Shown: positions 36,743 to 44,662 of the stretch, in pieces | How positions within the stretch are numbered: the first letter of the stretch is position 1 | Layout of the letters: every line of letters starts with the position of its first letter | Source: Alkalihalobacillus bogoriensis ATCC BAA-922 | GTDB lineage: Bacteria > Bacillota > Bacilli > Bacillales > Bacillaceae_F | DNA: 60,621 nucleotides | Reading direction: 5' to 3' | Assembly (NCBI RefSeq): GCF_000621445.1 | Contig: NZ_JHYI01000031.1 | Coordinates: 1 to 60,621, forward strand | Made by a program: the position numbers and the translations under genes | The notes under the pieces: generated by a model | Databases searched by the model: none | What the model saw: the letters and a program-made list of their open reading frames with translations, nothing else | What the model was told of the DNA's origin: nothing

Positions 36743-37754
36743 TCTCGATCACCTCCACATTCACTTGATTTTTTATGAAAGTAATCGCGGCATTAATTTC
36801 TGCTTGTTCCCCGTCGATTTGAATAAATAATGTGCCGTATGAACCATCTTGGGTTTTCGTAATTTTCCCTTGGAGAATACTAATATCAACGTCAAATTGG
36901 CGAATGATTTTTGTAATTAACGGCTGTTCTGCTTCTTCACCAACAAACGTAATTTGCACAACTTTTCCTTTACCTTCACTGATGAAATGTTCAATCGTTT
37001 CTTTTGTTTCTTCAGGTTCGGTAATTTGTTTGACAAATTCTTTTGTAATATTTTGTTGTGGGTGGCGGAAAACATCAAGGACCTCGCCTTCCTCCACAAC
37101 TTTCCCAGCCTCCATCACAGCTACGCGATGGCAAATTTTTCGAATCACATGCATTTCATGTGTAATCAACACAACCGTTAACCCTAGTTTTTTATTAATA
37201 TCTACAAGCAGTTCTAAAATCGAGTCTGTTGTCTTCGGGTCAAGTGCTGATGTTGCTTCATCACAGAGTAATACTTTTGGTTTATTCGCTAGTGCCCTTG
37301 CGATACCGACACGCTGCTTTTGGCCCCCACTTAATTGGGAAGGATACGATTCCCCTCTCCCTTCTAAGCCAACTAACTTAATTAATTCATCTACACGTTT
37401 GATGCGTTCTTCTTTTTTTACACCTGCAATTTCTAATGGAAAAGAGATGTTCTCTCTTACTGTCCGTGACCATAACAAGTTAAAGTGTTGAAAGATCATA
37501 CTGATCTCTTGCCGTGCCTTTCGTAATTGATTGCCTTTTAACCGTGACATTTCACTTTCTCCGACTAGAACACTTCCTTCTGACGGACGCTCTAAGCTAT
37601 TTAACATTCGGATTAACGTGCTTTTCCCCGCACCGCTATACCCGATAATGCCATAAATTTCACCTTCTCGTATTTGTAAGTTCACTCCGTCAACCGCATG
37701 AACGATACCGTTTTTCGTATGAAACCATTTCCGAATATTTTGCAATGTAATCAT
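36735..37754 (-). CDS. metN: Methionine ABC transporter ATPase MetN
   Basis: A 339-residue ATPase: Walker A GYSGAGKST near 38, signature LSGGQKQR near 140, Walker B LLCDEATSALD near 160 and a C-terminal NIL domain (residues ~265-339) that in this family senses methionine and inhibits transport. The ATG at 37754 follows AAAGGAGG by 7 bases. First gene of the operon, behind an S-box riboswitch. Confidence 0.96.
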   Translation of the reverse strand: MITLQNIRKWFHTKNGIVHAVDGVNLQIREGEIYGIIGYSGAGKSTLIRMLNSLERPSEGSVLVGESEMSRLKGNQLRKARQEISMIFQHFNLLWSRTVRENISFPLEIAGVKKEERIKRVDELIKLVGLEGRGESYPSQLSGGQKQRVGIARALANKPKVLLCDEATSALDPKTTDSILELLVDINKKLGLTVVLITHEMHVIRKICHRVAVMEAGKVVEEGEVLDVFRHPQQNITKEFVKQITEPEETKETIEHFISEGKGKVVQITFVGEEAEQPLITKIIRQFDVDISILQGKITKTQDGSYGTLFIQIDGEQAEINAAITFIKNQVNVEVIENG

Positions 37755-37847
37755 CCGAAGTCCTCCTTTCAATCCGATATTTCCTATTTGTTTACTCTAT
37801 ATTAATCCGAAAAAAGTAGGCGTGTTATCGCCGAAGATTTTTTTTAT

Positions 37848-38003
37848 AAAAAAACCTTCCCGCAACTGAGCAGAAAGGTGTTCTTTTCCTTTCTCTCATC
37901 TACCAAAGCCAACGCTTTGCAGGAATTAGCACTTCTCTAGTTTGGTCAACTAAAGGTTGCTGGGTTTCATCGGGCCCGTCCCTCCACCTCTCTCGATAAG
38001 AGT
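37848..38003 (-). promoter_or_regulatory. SAM-I (S-box) riboswitch upstream of metN
   Basis: On the minus strand the aptamer shows CTCTTATCGAGAGAGG, GTGGAGGGACGGGCCC, GATGAAACCCAGCAACC, GTGCTAATTCCTGCAAAG and AGATGAGAGAA in the canonical order (38003 down to about 37891). It is followed by the terminator ACCTTTC/GGGAAGGT and T7 at 37848-37880. Expected action: SAM binding stabilises the terminator and shuts off methionine uptake. Confidence 0.96.
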
Positions 38004-38155
38004 TATATATAGTTAATCTTTCGTATATTATGTTACACGATTCGATACGCTAGTTCTTTAATTCATGAAAGAATAATAGCATGCTAGTTTTTTATCTGTC
38101 AATCACTTTACAACAAAGTTGAAAAAGTTTAACTAGTTTGAATAGTTAGTTAGTT

Positions 38156-39397
38156 CTATTTTATTTTTCGAAAAACAAGGTAGAAGTATACAGATCCAAT
38201 TAAATATAAACAGCCTGTAATGGAAAAAACGATCGCATAGCCATAATAGGAACCGTACATCATCACAATCGTCATTGAGACAGGACCCATAACAGCCCAC
38301 CCTAATTGGAACACCATTTGACCAACCGAGTTTGCTAAGCCTTTCATCGAATCATCAACACTTTTCATCATCAGTGACATTTGAATGGGATTACCAGCAT
38401 TCATTAGTGCTTGTCGGAATAAAAAACCTAATACCGCTAACCAAAGGTTTTCCGTATACGCTGTTAATAATAAAAACGGCAATGACGTTAATTGTAAAAT
38501 AACAACCGCTCTTACCTCACCGAACTTTTTAACAACAAGTGGTCCAATCATAAACGCAACAGCTGTCATCGCTTGCCCTAAAGAGACAATAATTCCAACG
38601 AGTGACTTTGAAATCTCAAAACGGTCAGTAAAATAAAGATTTAAGTAAGGAATAACAAGGCCCGATCCAAATCCGATAATTAATTGAGCGACGGCAAAAA
38701 GAAGAATAATTTTAACTCCAGCTTTATGAGTCGTGAACAATTTTTTAAATGAGACTGATGCTGTTTTTTCCGTTTTCAGTTTCCTATTTTCATTGATTTT
38801 AAATAGTGGAAATAGCGAGGCAAAAAAGAACGCTGAACCGATCAATAACGTAATTCGAATACTTGTTAATGCAGAAACACCAAACAAATACTGAAACGCA
38901 TCACTTAACGAACCTCCTAACACGTTTCCAATCACATTTGCCACCATAATTAAGGCAAAATTAAAACTAAACAAATGTACTCTTTCTTTTTCCGTTGAGT
39001 TTTCTGCGAGTAACGGAATCGAAGACACTTGAATAAATGACATAAAGACACCCGTTAAAAACGCAGTAAGTAATAACGTTGATTCTGGCACTAATAAAGA
39101 GCGACTTGTAAGTGTTAAAGCTGTAATTAAGGCACCAATAAAAATGATTTTTTTCCTTCCAAACTTGTCACTTAACAATCCGGCTGGTAATAATGCGATC
39201 GCCGATGCTGTTGCTTGCATCGCAATCACCTTCCCATTCACTTGGTCATCATATCCAAGCTCGCGAATATAATAATTATAAATGATCATAAAAATACCCA
39301 TACCAATATTTCCTAGTACAGATACCCATAAAAACATACGAACGTTTTGATTATAACCTTTTAATTGATTTTTCCAATCACCAATAAACTGAGTCAT
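38156..39397 (-). CDS. MFS transporter
   Basis: A 413-residue major facilitator with twelve predicted membrane segments. The loop 2-3 motif is LSDKFGRKKI near residue 75 and there is a long central loop near residue 205 (INENRKLKTEKTASVSFKKL). The substrate cannot be told; the sequence resembles drug or metabolite exporters. AGAAGGG precedes the ATG. It is monocistronic; 38004-38155 is AT-rich with no gene. Confidence 0.85.
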   Translation of the reverse strand: MTQFIGDWKNQLKGYNQNVRMFLWVSVLGNIGMGIFMIIYNYYIRELGYDDQVNGKVIAMQATASAIALLPAGLLSDKFGRKKIIFIGALITALTLTSRSLLVPESTLLLTAFLTGVFMSFIQVSSIPLLAENSTEKERVHLFSFNFALIMVANVIGNVLGGSLSDAFQYLFGVSALTSIRITLLIGSAFFFASLFPLFKINENRKLKTEKTASVSFKKLFTTHKAGVKIILLFAVAQLIIGFGSGLVIPYLNLYFTDRFEISKSLVGIIVSLGQAMTAVAFMIGPLVVKKFGEVRAVVILQLTSLPFLLLTAYTENLWLAVLGFLFRQALMNAGNPIQMSLMMKSVDDSMKGLANSVGQMVFQLGWAVMGPVSMTIVMMYGSYYGYAIVFSITGCLYLIGSVYFYLVFRKIK

Positions 39398-39508
39398 CGT
39401 AACCCTTCTCGCCGTATATATTTCGTATCCCTAAATAATAATAGTAGAAAATATAACATTTGAAAAGGGGTTTTTTAAAAGTTACAAAATTCTATACATT
39501 TAAAAAAA

Positions 39509-39537
39509 GCGAACAACTGGATTTCCAATTGTTCGCT
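39509..39537 (-). terminator. Terminator of the DUF4395 gene
   Basis: GCGAACAACTGG and CCAATTGTTCGC form a stem with an ATTT loop; T7 follows on the minus strand. Confidence 0.88.
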
Positions 39538-39541
39538 AGTC

Positions 39542-39955
39542 TTATTTCTTTAGTTGATATTTTAATTTCTTCAATTGGAAATAAAAGAAGCAACCAACAC
39601 AAAAGCCCGCTAATGCAACTGACGCAGCAATGGTCACCATCGCGATGAAGATCCAACCAAGCCAATGACCAAACAAAAGAATTATAAAACCGATGAAAAG
39701 AAGGCTTGCTGCAATGGTTTGGTTAAAACGTTGTAGCTCTGCTGCTTCTGTCTCTTCATTTGAACGATCTTTGTTATTTATCGTTTTCACCAATAAAAAA
39801 GCAAGATTTGCCTTCGGACCAAAGATAAGTGCAATCGTAACAACTACAAAGGTAATACCAACGATAACTAAACTTTGAAAAAGGATGGCACTTAACGTTA
39901 ACAACACCATCATCCACTGGTTAGCTCGGACGAAAGAAACAGGAATCTCCTTCAA
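39542..39955 (-). CDS. DUF4395 family membrane protein
   Basis: A 137-residue protein with four membrane segments (two pairs, about residues 15-35, 36-55, 82-100, 103-125), opening KEIPVSFVRANQW and followed by FGPKANLAFLLVK, the DUF4395 pattern. Function unknown. The TTG at 39955 follows GAAGGAG by 8 bases; the longer frame has no site. Strong hairpins on both sides make it a single unit. Confidence 0.75.
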   Translation of the reverse strand: MKEIPVSFVRANQWMMVLLTLSAILFQSLVIVGITFVVVTIALIFGPKANLAFLLVKTINNKDRSNEETEAAELQRFNQTIAASLLFIGFIILLFGHWLGWIFIAMVTIAASVALAGFCVGCFFYFQLKKLKYQLKK

Positions 39956-40003
39956 CCTTATCACTCCTTCCTTCTCTCTATAACATAACACATGAAAGAA
40001 TAA

Positions 40004-40042
40004 GCTACACAATATCTGCTTGTAAAGCAGATATTGTGTAGC
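40004..40042 (-). terminator. Perfect 18-bp hairpin after yusG
   Basis: GCTACACAATATCTGCTT (40004-40021) and its exact complement (40025-40042) with a 3-base loop. The T run on the minus strand is weak (TTATTCTTT), so termination efficiency is uncertain. Confidence 0.65.
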
Positions 40043-40048
40043 CTAGAA

Positions 40049-40309
40049 TTAACACCAGCCCATATCGCAACCTTCTACATATTTATCTGGGTTTTTAGAT
40101 ACCCCTTTTTCATATCGAAAAATCTTATTGTTATCAAACTCAAACCCACGGGCCATTTCATACTTTGTTCCTTCATTTGTCTCTTTAATTTTTCCTATTC
40201 TTGAATCATCCATATACAAATTCATACAACCATTTTCAAACTTTCCTTCAACTTTTGCTGTTACCTCTACTTTTAAAGGTTCATTTTGACTTTGATTATC
40301 GTTCATCAT
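40049..40309 (-). CDS. yusG: YusG-like DUF2553 protein
   Basis: An 86-residue soluble protein: VTAKVEGKFENGCMNLYMDD, IGKIKETNEGTKYEMA and a C-terminal EGCDMGWC with two cysteines. It matches the DUF2553/YusG pattern and lies before gcvH as yusG does in B. subtilis. Function unknown. AAAGGAGG precedes the double ATG. Confidence 0.75.
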   Translation of the reverse strand: MMNDNQSQNEPLKVEVTAKVEGKFENGCMNLYMDDSRIGKIKETNEGTKYEMARGFEFDNNKIFRYEKGVSKNPDKYVEGCDMGWC

Positions 40310-40390
40310 GCAGACCTCCTTTGGGTAACATATTATTACTTTTCCCTAATGTAAAATGTGTACACGAATGAATCAATGGGAGAAAGAAAA

Positions 40391-40414
40391 GAACTTGACG
40401 ATAGCGTCAAGTTC
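40391..40414 (-). terminator. Terminator of gcvH
   Basis: GAACTTGACG (40391-40400) pairs with CGTCAAGTTC (40405-40414); T-rich sequence follows on the minus strand. Confidence 0.88.
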
Positions 40415-40423
40415 TTCCTTTTA

Positions 40424-40807
40424 TTAGTCTTCGTTTACCATTTCTTCGTATTGTTCAGCCGTCATTAACTTATCCACTTCTGACGCGTCAGAAGGCTCAA
40501 CAACAATCATCCAAGCTTTTTCATACGGAGATTCATTTACAAACTCTGGGGAATCGTCTAAGTCTTCATTTACTTCTACGACTTTCCCACTTACAGGTGC
40601 ATACAACTCAGACACCGTTTTAACAGATTCTACGCTACCGAATGGCTCGTCCGCTTCAATTTCATCTCCAACTTCAGGAAGCTCAACAAAGACGATATCT
40701 CCTAGTTCAGATTGAGCAAAATCAGTAATTCCGATACGGATTTTCCCATCTTCTTGTTTTACCCATTCATGCTCTTCTGAATATTTCAGTTCCTTTGGTA
40801 AATTCAC
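40424..40807 (-). CDS. gcvH: Glycine cleavage system H protein
   Basis: Carries the lipoyl arm that shuttles the aminomethyl group in glycine cleavage; in Bacillus it is also the entry point for lipoyl transfer to other complexes. 127 residues, with the lipoylated Lys63 in [11 protein letters not shown]. The GTG at 40807 follows GGAGGGG by 6 bases. Its partner enzyme LipA is at 15079. As in B. subtilis it stands apart from gcvT-gcvP. Confidence 0.96.
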   Translation of the reverse strand: MNLPKELKYSEEHEWVKQEDGKIRIGITDFAQSELGDIVFVELPEVGDEIEADEPFGSVESVKTVSELYAPVSGKVVEVNEDLDDSPEFVNESPYEKAWMIVVEPSDASEVDKLMTAEQYEEMVNED

Positions 40808-40880
40808 TAATAACCCCTCCAACATTCATTCTAAATCTTATATTAAATATAATATAATTAGCATTATTTCTCAACTAATC

Positions 40881-41240
40881 TTATGATTTCCAAGCTTCTT
40901 CAAACTGGTCTTCTTTAAAGCCAACCGTCACTTTCGTTCCATCAGTAACGATTGGACGTTTAATTAACATTCCATCAGACGCTAACAACTGTAAAAGTTC
41001 CTCTTCTGTTGCAGTTGGAATCTTATCTTTAATCCCGAGTTCACGATATTTTTTTCCACTCGTATTAAAAAATTTCTTTAACTCTAGTCCACTTTTTTGA
41101 TAAAGCTCTTGTAAAACTTCTTTTGATGGTGGATGTTCAACAATATGTACTGGTTCAAAAGCAATGTCATTTGCTTCTAACCAAGATTTCGCTTTTTTAC
41201 AAGTTCCACAATTCGGATACCAGTAAAATGTAAGTGCCAT
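40881..41240 (-). CDS. yusI: ArsC/Spx-like protein YusI
   Basis: A 119-residue ArsC/Spx-family protein with a thioredoxin-type fold and the motif YPNCGTCKKA (Cys11, Cys14), then KRPIVTDGTKVTVGF near the C-terminus. Close relatives are YusI; arsenate reductase activity is not established. The ATG at 41240 follows AGAGGAGGG. Confidence 0.88.
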   Translation of the reverse strand: MALTFYWYPNCGTCKKAKSWLEANDIAFEPVHIVEHPPSKEVLQELYQKSGLELKKFFNTSGKKYRELGIKDKIPTATEEELLQLLASDGMLIKRPIVTDGTKVTVGFKEDQFEEAWKS

Positions 41241-41299
41241 GTTATCCCTCCTCTCTTCCCCCATTATTTCCGATTAGTTTAGATTTTACAACCCTTAGG

Positions 41300-41437
41300 C
41301 TATTGTTTTTCCGAGTTTCTTTCTTCATCCACTTCATACGCATCTTGAATCATTTCGAGCGTTGGATGTTTTTTGTCTTCTAAGTCCTCAACTCCCGTTA
41401 ATTCAGAAGTATAAATAATATGTTCTTTTTTCTTCAT
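41300..41437 (-). CDS. Small 45-residue protein
   Basis: A short frame with an excellent ribosome-binding site: AAGGGAGG 8 bases before the ATG at 41437. It encodes a charged, soluble peptide, MKKKEHIIYTSELTGVEDL followed by a helical acidic tail and EKQ, ending in TAG at 41302-41300. Too small for most gene finders. Codon use looks coding. Function unknown. Confidence 0.6.
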   Translation of the reverse strand: MKKKEHIIYTSELTGVEDLEDKKHPTLEMIQDAYEVDEERNSEKQ

Positions 41438-41527
41438 AAAAGAAACCTCCCTTATCATGTCTTACCGTTATTATTTGGGTGGCGACATTCTTCATACAAA
41501 TAATCAATGGCAAAACTGGAAAAAACC

Positions 41528-41558
41528 TAAAGAAGCTCCAATACGGAGCTCCTTTAGT
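41528..41558 (-). terminator. Second terminator after fadE
   Basis: CTAAAGAAGCTCC (41528-41540) pairs with GGAGCTCCTTTAG (41546-41558), with T6 on the minus strand. Confidence 0.85.
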
Positions 41559-41609
41559 CTTAGTAGAGAGGAGAATGCTTCTTCCTTTGTAGAAAGGAGG
41601 AATATTTTA

Positions 41610-41632
41610 TTTTTGAGACATTGTCTCAAAAA
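41610..41632 (-). terminator. First terminator-like hairpin after fadE
   Basis: TTTTTGAGAC (41610-41619) pairs with GTCTCAAAAA (41623-41632), 14 bases past the fadE stop. With the stem at 41528 it gives a tandem terminator. Confidence 0.65.
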
Positions 41633-41646
41633 GTGATAAACAGGTT

Positions 41647-43431
41647 TTACACGACATAGCTTTCTTCTGCTAGGACAACTTCAGCAATTTCACGTTTTTT
41701 CGTAATAACGTTAATTGGAGTGTGACGAGTTAATTTACGTAAAATTGAAATCATTGTACGTAAAGAGTCGCCTTCTTCCATTGCTACTAAAGATTCTTTC
41801 GCATGAGCTTCGATACGGTTAAACGCTTCTTGACAGAACACTTGAGTCATAAGAAGTTTTTGGTTATTTTTCTCTAAGCCTGTTTTACCAATCGCTTTTT
41901 CCGTACGAAGGATAACAGATTCCATAGAGAAAACTTCACTTACGATATCAGCTACATTTGACAAAATTTCTTGTTCATGTTGTAGTTTTTGCTGATATTT
42001 TTGAGCGCCAGTACCAGCTACCATCAAGAAGATTTTCTTCGCCATTTTTAATAAATACTTTTCTTGCTCTAACGGCTCAGTTCCAACTTCCTCAGGCATC
42101 ATCATCATAAGCTCTTCTTGTAGTTTCATCGCTTTTTCTAATAATGGAAGCTCGCCTTTCATTGCTTTACGAAGAATTGTTCCAGGTACTAGAAGGCGGT
42201 TAATTTCATTTGTACCTTCAAAAATACGGTTAATTCTTGAGTCACGGTAGATGCGTTCTACTTCGTACTCAGCCATGAAACCATAGCCACCATGGATTTG
42301 AACTGCTTCATCTGCACAATAGTCTAATGTTTCAGAACCAAATACTTTATTTAAAGAACACTCAATTGCGTATTCTGCAATTCCTTTTGCTACTTCACGA
42401 CCATCTTTTTGCTCTTCCTCAGAAAGTCCACCTAGACGGTCTTCAAACAATCCACCTGTACGGTAAATTGAGCTTTCTGCTGCATATGTTGCAGTTGCCA
42501 TGTTTGCTAATTTTTCTTGAATTAATGTGAAACGCGCAATTGGTTGCTTAAACTGCTTTCTTTCATTTGCATACTTCGCAGCTAACTCAAGCGCACGCTT
42601 TGAACCACCAATTGTACCGATTCCAAGCTTATAACGTCCTACATTTAAGATGTTAAAGGCAATAACGTGACCTTTACCAACTTCACCAAGAAGATTTTCT
42701 TTAGGTACTAATGCGTCCTCAAGAATAAGGGTACGAGTAGATGAACCTTTAATTCCCATTTTCTTTTCTTCTGGACCAGTAGAAACACCTTCATATTCTT
42801 TTTCCACAATAAATGCCGTGAAATGCTCACCATCAATTTTTGCATATACAACAAATACATCAGCGAATGCCGAGTTTGTAATCCATTGTTTTTCACCATT
42901 TAATACATAGTGAGTTCCAGCTTCATTTAATACTGCCGTCGTTTTGGCACCTAACGCATCTGATCCAGAGCCTGGCTCAGTTAACGCATAAGCTGCAATT
43001 TTTTCACCTGATGCTAATGAAGGCAAGTATTTGCTTTTTTGCTCATGGTTACCGAAAAATACAATTGGTAATGACCCGATACCGACATGAGCACCGTAAC
43101 TTAAAGAGAAAGCACCTGCACGCGCAAATTTTTCCGTAATAATGGAAGAACTAATTTTATCTAATCCTAGTCCACCGTATTCTTCTGGTACATCTGCTCC
43201 TAATAATCCAAGCTCTCCAGCTTCAGATAAAAGGCGACGAGAAATATCAAAATTGTGTTTTTCAATTTCTTCAATATGAGGACCTACTTCATTAATCACG
43301 AACTCCTCTGTCGTTTTTCCAATCATAATATGCTCTTCTGTGAAATCCTCCGGTGTAAATACACTTTCAGCAGCAACATCTTCAATTAAAAAGCTTCCGC
43401 CTTTTACAACTTCTTGTTTTGTTTCACTCAT
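41647..43431 (-). CDS. fadE: Acyl-CoA dehydrogenase FadE
   Basis: Flavoprotein that makes trans-2-enoyl-CoA in the first step of beta-oxidation. The 594-residue protein has the acyl-CoA dehydrogenase core (residues 30-420: YALTEPGSGSDALG near 150, KQWITNSAFAD near 180, QIHGGYGFMAEYEVER near 365) and an extra C-terminal helical domain of about 170 residues typical of the Bacillus FadE group. Last gene of fadN-fadA-fadE. Confidence 0.95.
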   Translation of the reverse strand: MSETKQEVVKGGSFLIEDVAAESVFTPEDFTEEHIMIGKTTEEFVINEVGPHIEEIEKHNFDISRRLLSEAGELGLLGADVPEEYGGLGLDKISSSIITEKFARAGAFSLSYGAHVGIGSLPIVFFGNHEQKSKYLPSLASGEKIAAYALTEPGSGSDALGAKTTAVLNEAGTHYVLNGEKQWITNSAFADVFVVYAKIDGEHFTAFIVEKEYEGVSTGPEEKKMGIKGSSTRTLILEDALVPKENLLGEVGKGHVIAFNILNVGRYKLGIGTIGGSKRALELAAKYANERKQFKQPIARFTLIQEKLANMATATYAAESSIYRTGGLFEDRLGGLSEEEQKDGREVAKGIAEYAIECSLNKVFGSETLDYCADEAVQIHGGYGFMAEYEVERIYRDSRINRIFEGTNEINRLLVPGTILRKAMKGELPLLEKAMKLQEELMMMMPEEVGTEPLEQEKYLLKMAKKIFLMVAGTGAQKYQQKLQHEQEILSNVADIVSEVFSMESVILRTEKAIGKTGLEKNNQKLLMTQVFCQEAFNRIEAHAKESLVAMEEGDSLRTMISILRKLTRHTPINVITKKREIAEVVLAEESYVV

Positions 43432-43455
43432 CGTTCATATCCCCCATTCTTTTAC

Positions 43456-44634
43456 TTAAATAAGTTCAAATACGCCAGCAGCACCCATACCGCCACCGAT
43501 ACACATCGTTACAACACCAAACTGCTCACCACGCCGTTTCATTTCATGCATTAATGTTAAGGTTAACTTTGTTCCAGAACATCCAAGTGGATGACCAAGA
43601 GCAATTGCTCCACCATTTACATTAACTTTACTTTGGTCAAGTCCTAAATGACGAATGACTTGAAGTGATTGTGAAGCGAACGCTTCATTTAATTCAAATA
43701 AACCAATATCCGATAATTCTAAACCAGCTAGTGCTATCGCTTTTGGAATCGCCTCCACTGGACCAATTCCCATAATTTCTGGCGGAACACCAGCAACAGC
43801 AAAGGAGCGGAATTTTATAATAGGTGTTAACCCATTTGCTTCTGCTTCTTCACGGTCCATGACGAGCACACTTGCAGCTCCATCACTCATTTGAGACGCG
43901 TTTCCAGCTGTAACCGATCCTTTTGGATGGAAAGCTGGTCGAAGTTTTGCTAATCCATCAACTGTCGTTCCAGGTCTGACCCCTTCGTCGACACTAAACT
44001 GCACTTTTTTCTCTTTTAACTTATTATCAGTACCAACAGAACGTAAAGTTACATCGACAGGTACGATTTCATCAGTAAATTTACCGTCTTTAATCGCCTG
44101 CTCTGCACGGCGATGACTTTCTACAGCGAAAGCATCTTGGTCTTGGCGACTTACACCAAATCGTGTTGCCACTTCTTCTGCTGTATATCCCATTCCCATA
44201 TAGTACTCTGGGGCATTCTCCACTAGAGATGGGTTCGGCGCAATCACATGGCCTCCCATTGGGATTAAGCTCATCGACTCGGCTCCTCCAGCTATAATTG
44301 CTTTTGAGTGGCCTAACATAATACGTTCTGATGCATAAGCAATACTTTGTAATCCAGATGAGCAATATCGGTTAATTGTAATCGCTGGGACTGTATCAGG
44401 AAGACCTGCTATTGCCCCAATATTACGAGCCATGTTCATACCTTGCTCTGCTTCCGGCATCGCACATCCAAAAATAATATCTTCTATTTTAGACGGGTCA
44501 AAGTCTCCGGCCCGTTTTAACGTTTCTTTTACTGTTAAGGCACCAAGATCATCGGGTCTTACATTGGCTAATGTTCCTCTTTTCGCTTTTCCGACTGGTG
44601 TTCTTGCACCAGCTACGATTACCGCTTCTCTCAA
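43456..44634 (-). CDS. fadA: Acetyl-CoA acyltransferase (thiolase) FadA
   Basis: Cleaves 3-ketoacyl-CoA with CoA in the last beta-oxidation step. 392 residues, with catalytic Cys91 (NRYCSSG), the histidine in NGGAIALGHPLGCSG and the second cysteine in TMCIGGGMG. The TTG at 44634 follows GGAGGG by 7 bases and aligns with the usual N-terminus REAVIVAGARTPVG. Confidence 0.96.
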   Translation of the reverse strand: MREAVIVAGARTPVGKAKRGTLANVRPDDLGALTVKETLKRAGDFDPSKIEDIIFGCAMPEAEQGMNMARNIGAIAGLPDTVPAITINRYCSSGLQSIAYASERIMLGHSKAIIAGGAESMSLIPMGGHVIAPNPSLVENAPEYYMGMGYTAEEVATRFGVSRQDQDAFAVESHRRAEQAIKDGKFTDEIVPVDVTLRSVGTDNKLKEKKVQFSVDEGVRPGTTVDGLAKLRPAFHPKGSVTAGNASQMSDGAASVLVMDREEAEANGLTPIIKFRSFAVAGVPPEIMGIGPVEAIPKAIALAGLELSDIGLFELNEAFASQSLQVIRHLGLDQSKVNVNGGAIALGHPLGCSGTKLTLTLMHEMKRRGEQFGVVTMCIGGGMGAAGVFELI

Positions 44635-44662
44635 CGCTCTTCCCTCCATTCAAGTTCCATTT

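Noticed and set aside
36832-37491. 219-codon plus-strand frame
   Set aside because: Antisense to metN; Ser/Pro/Cys-rich shadow with no start signal.
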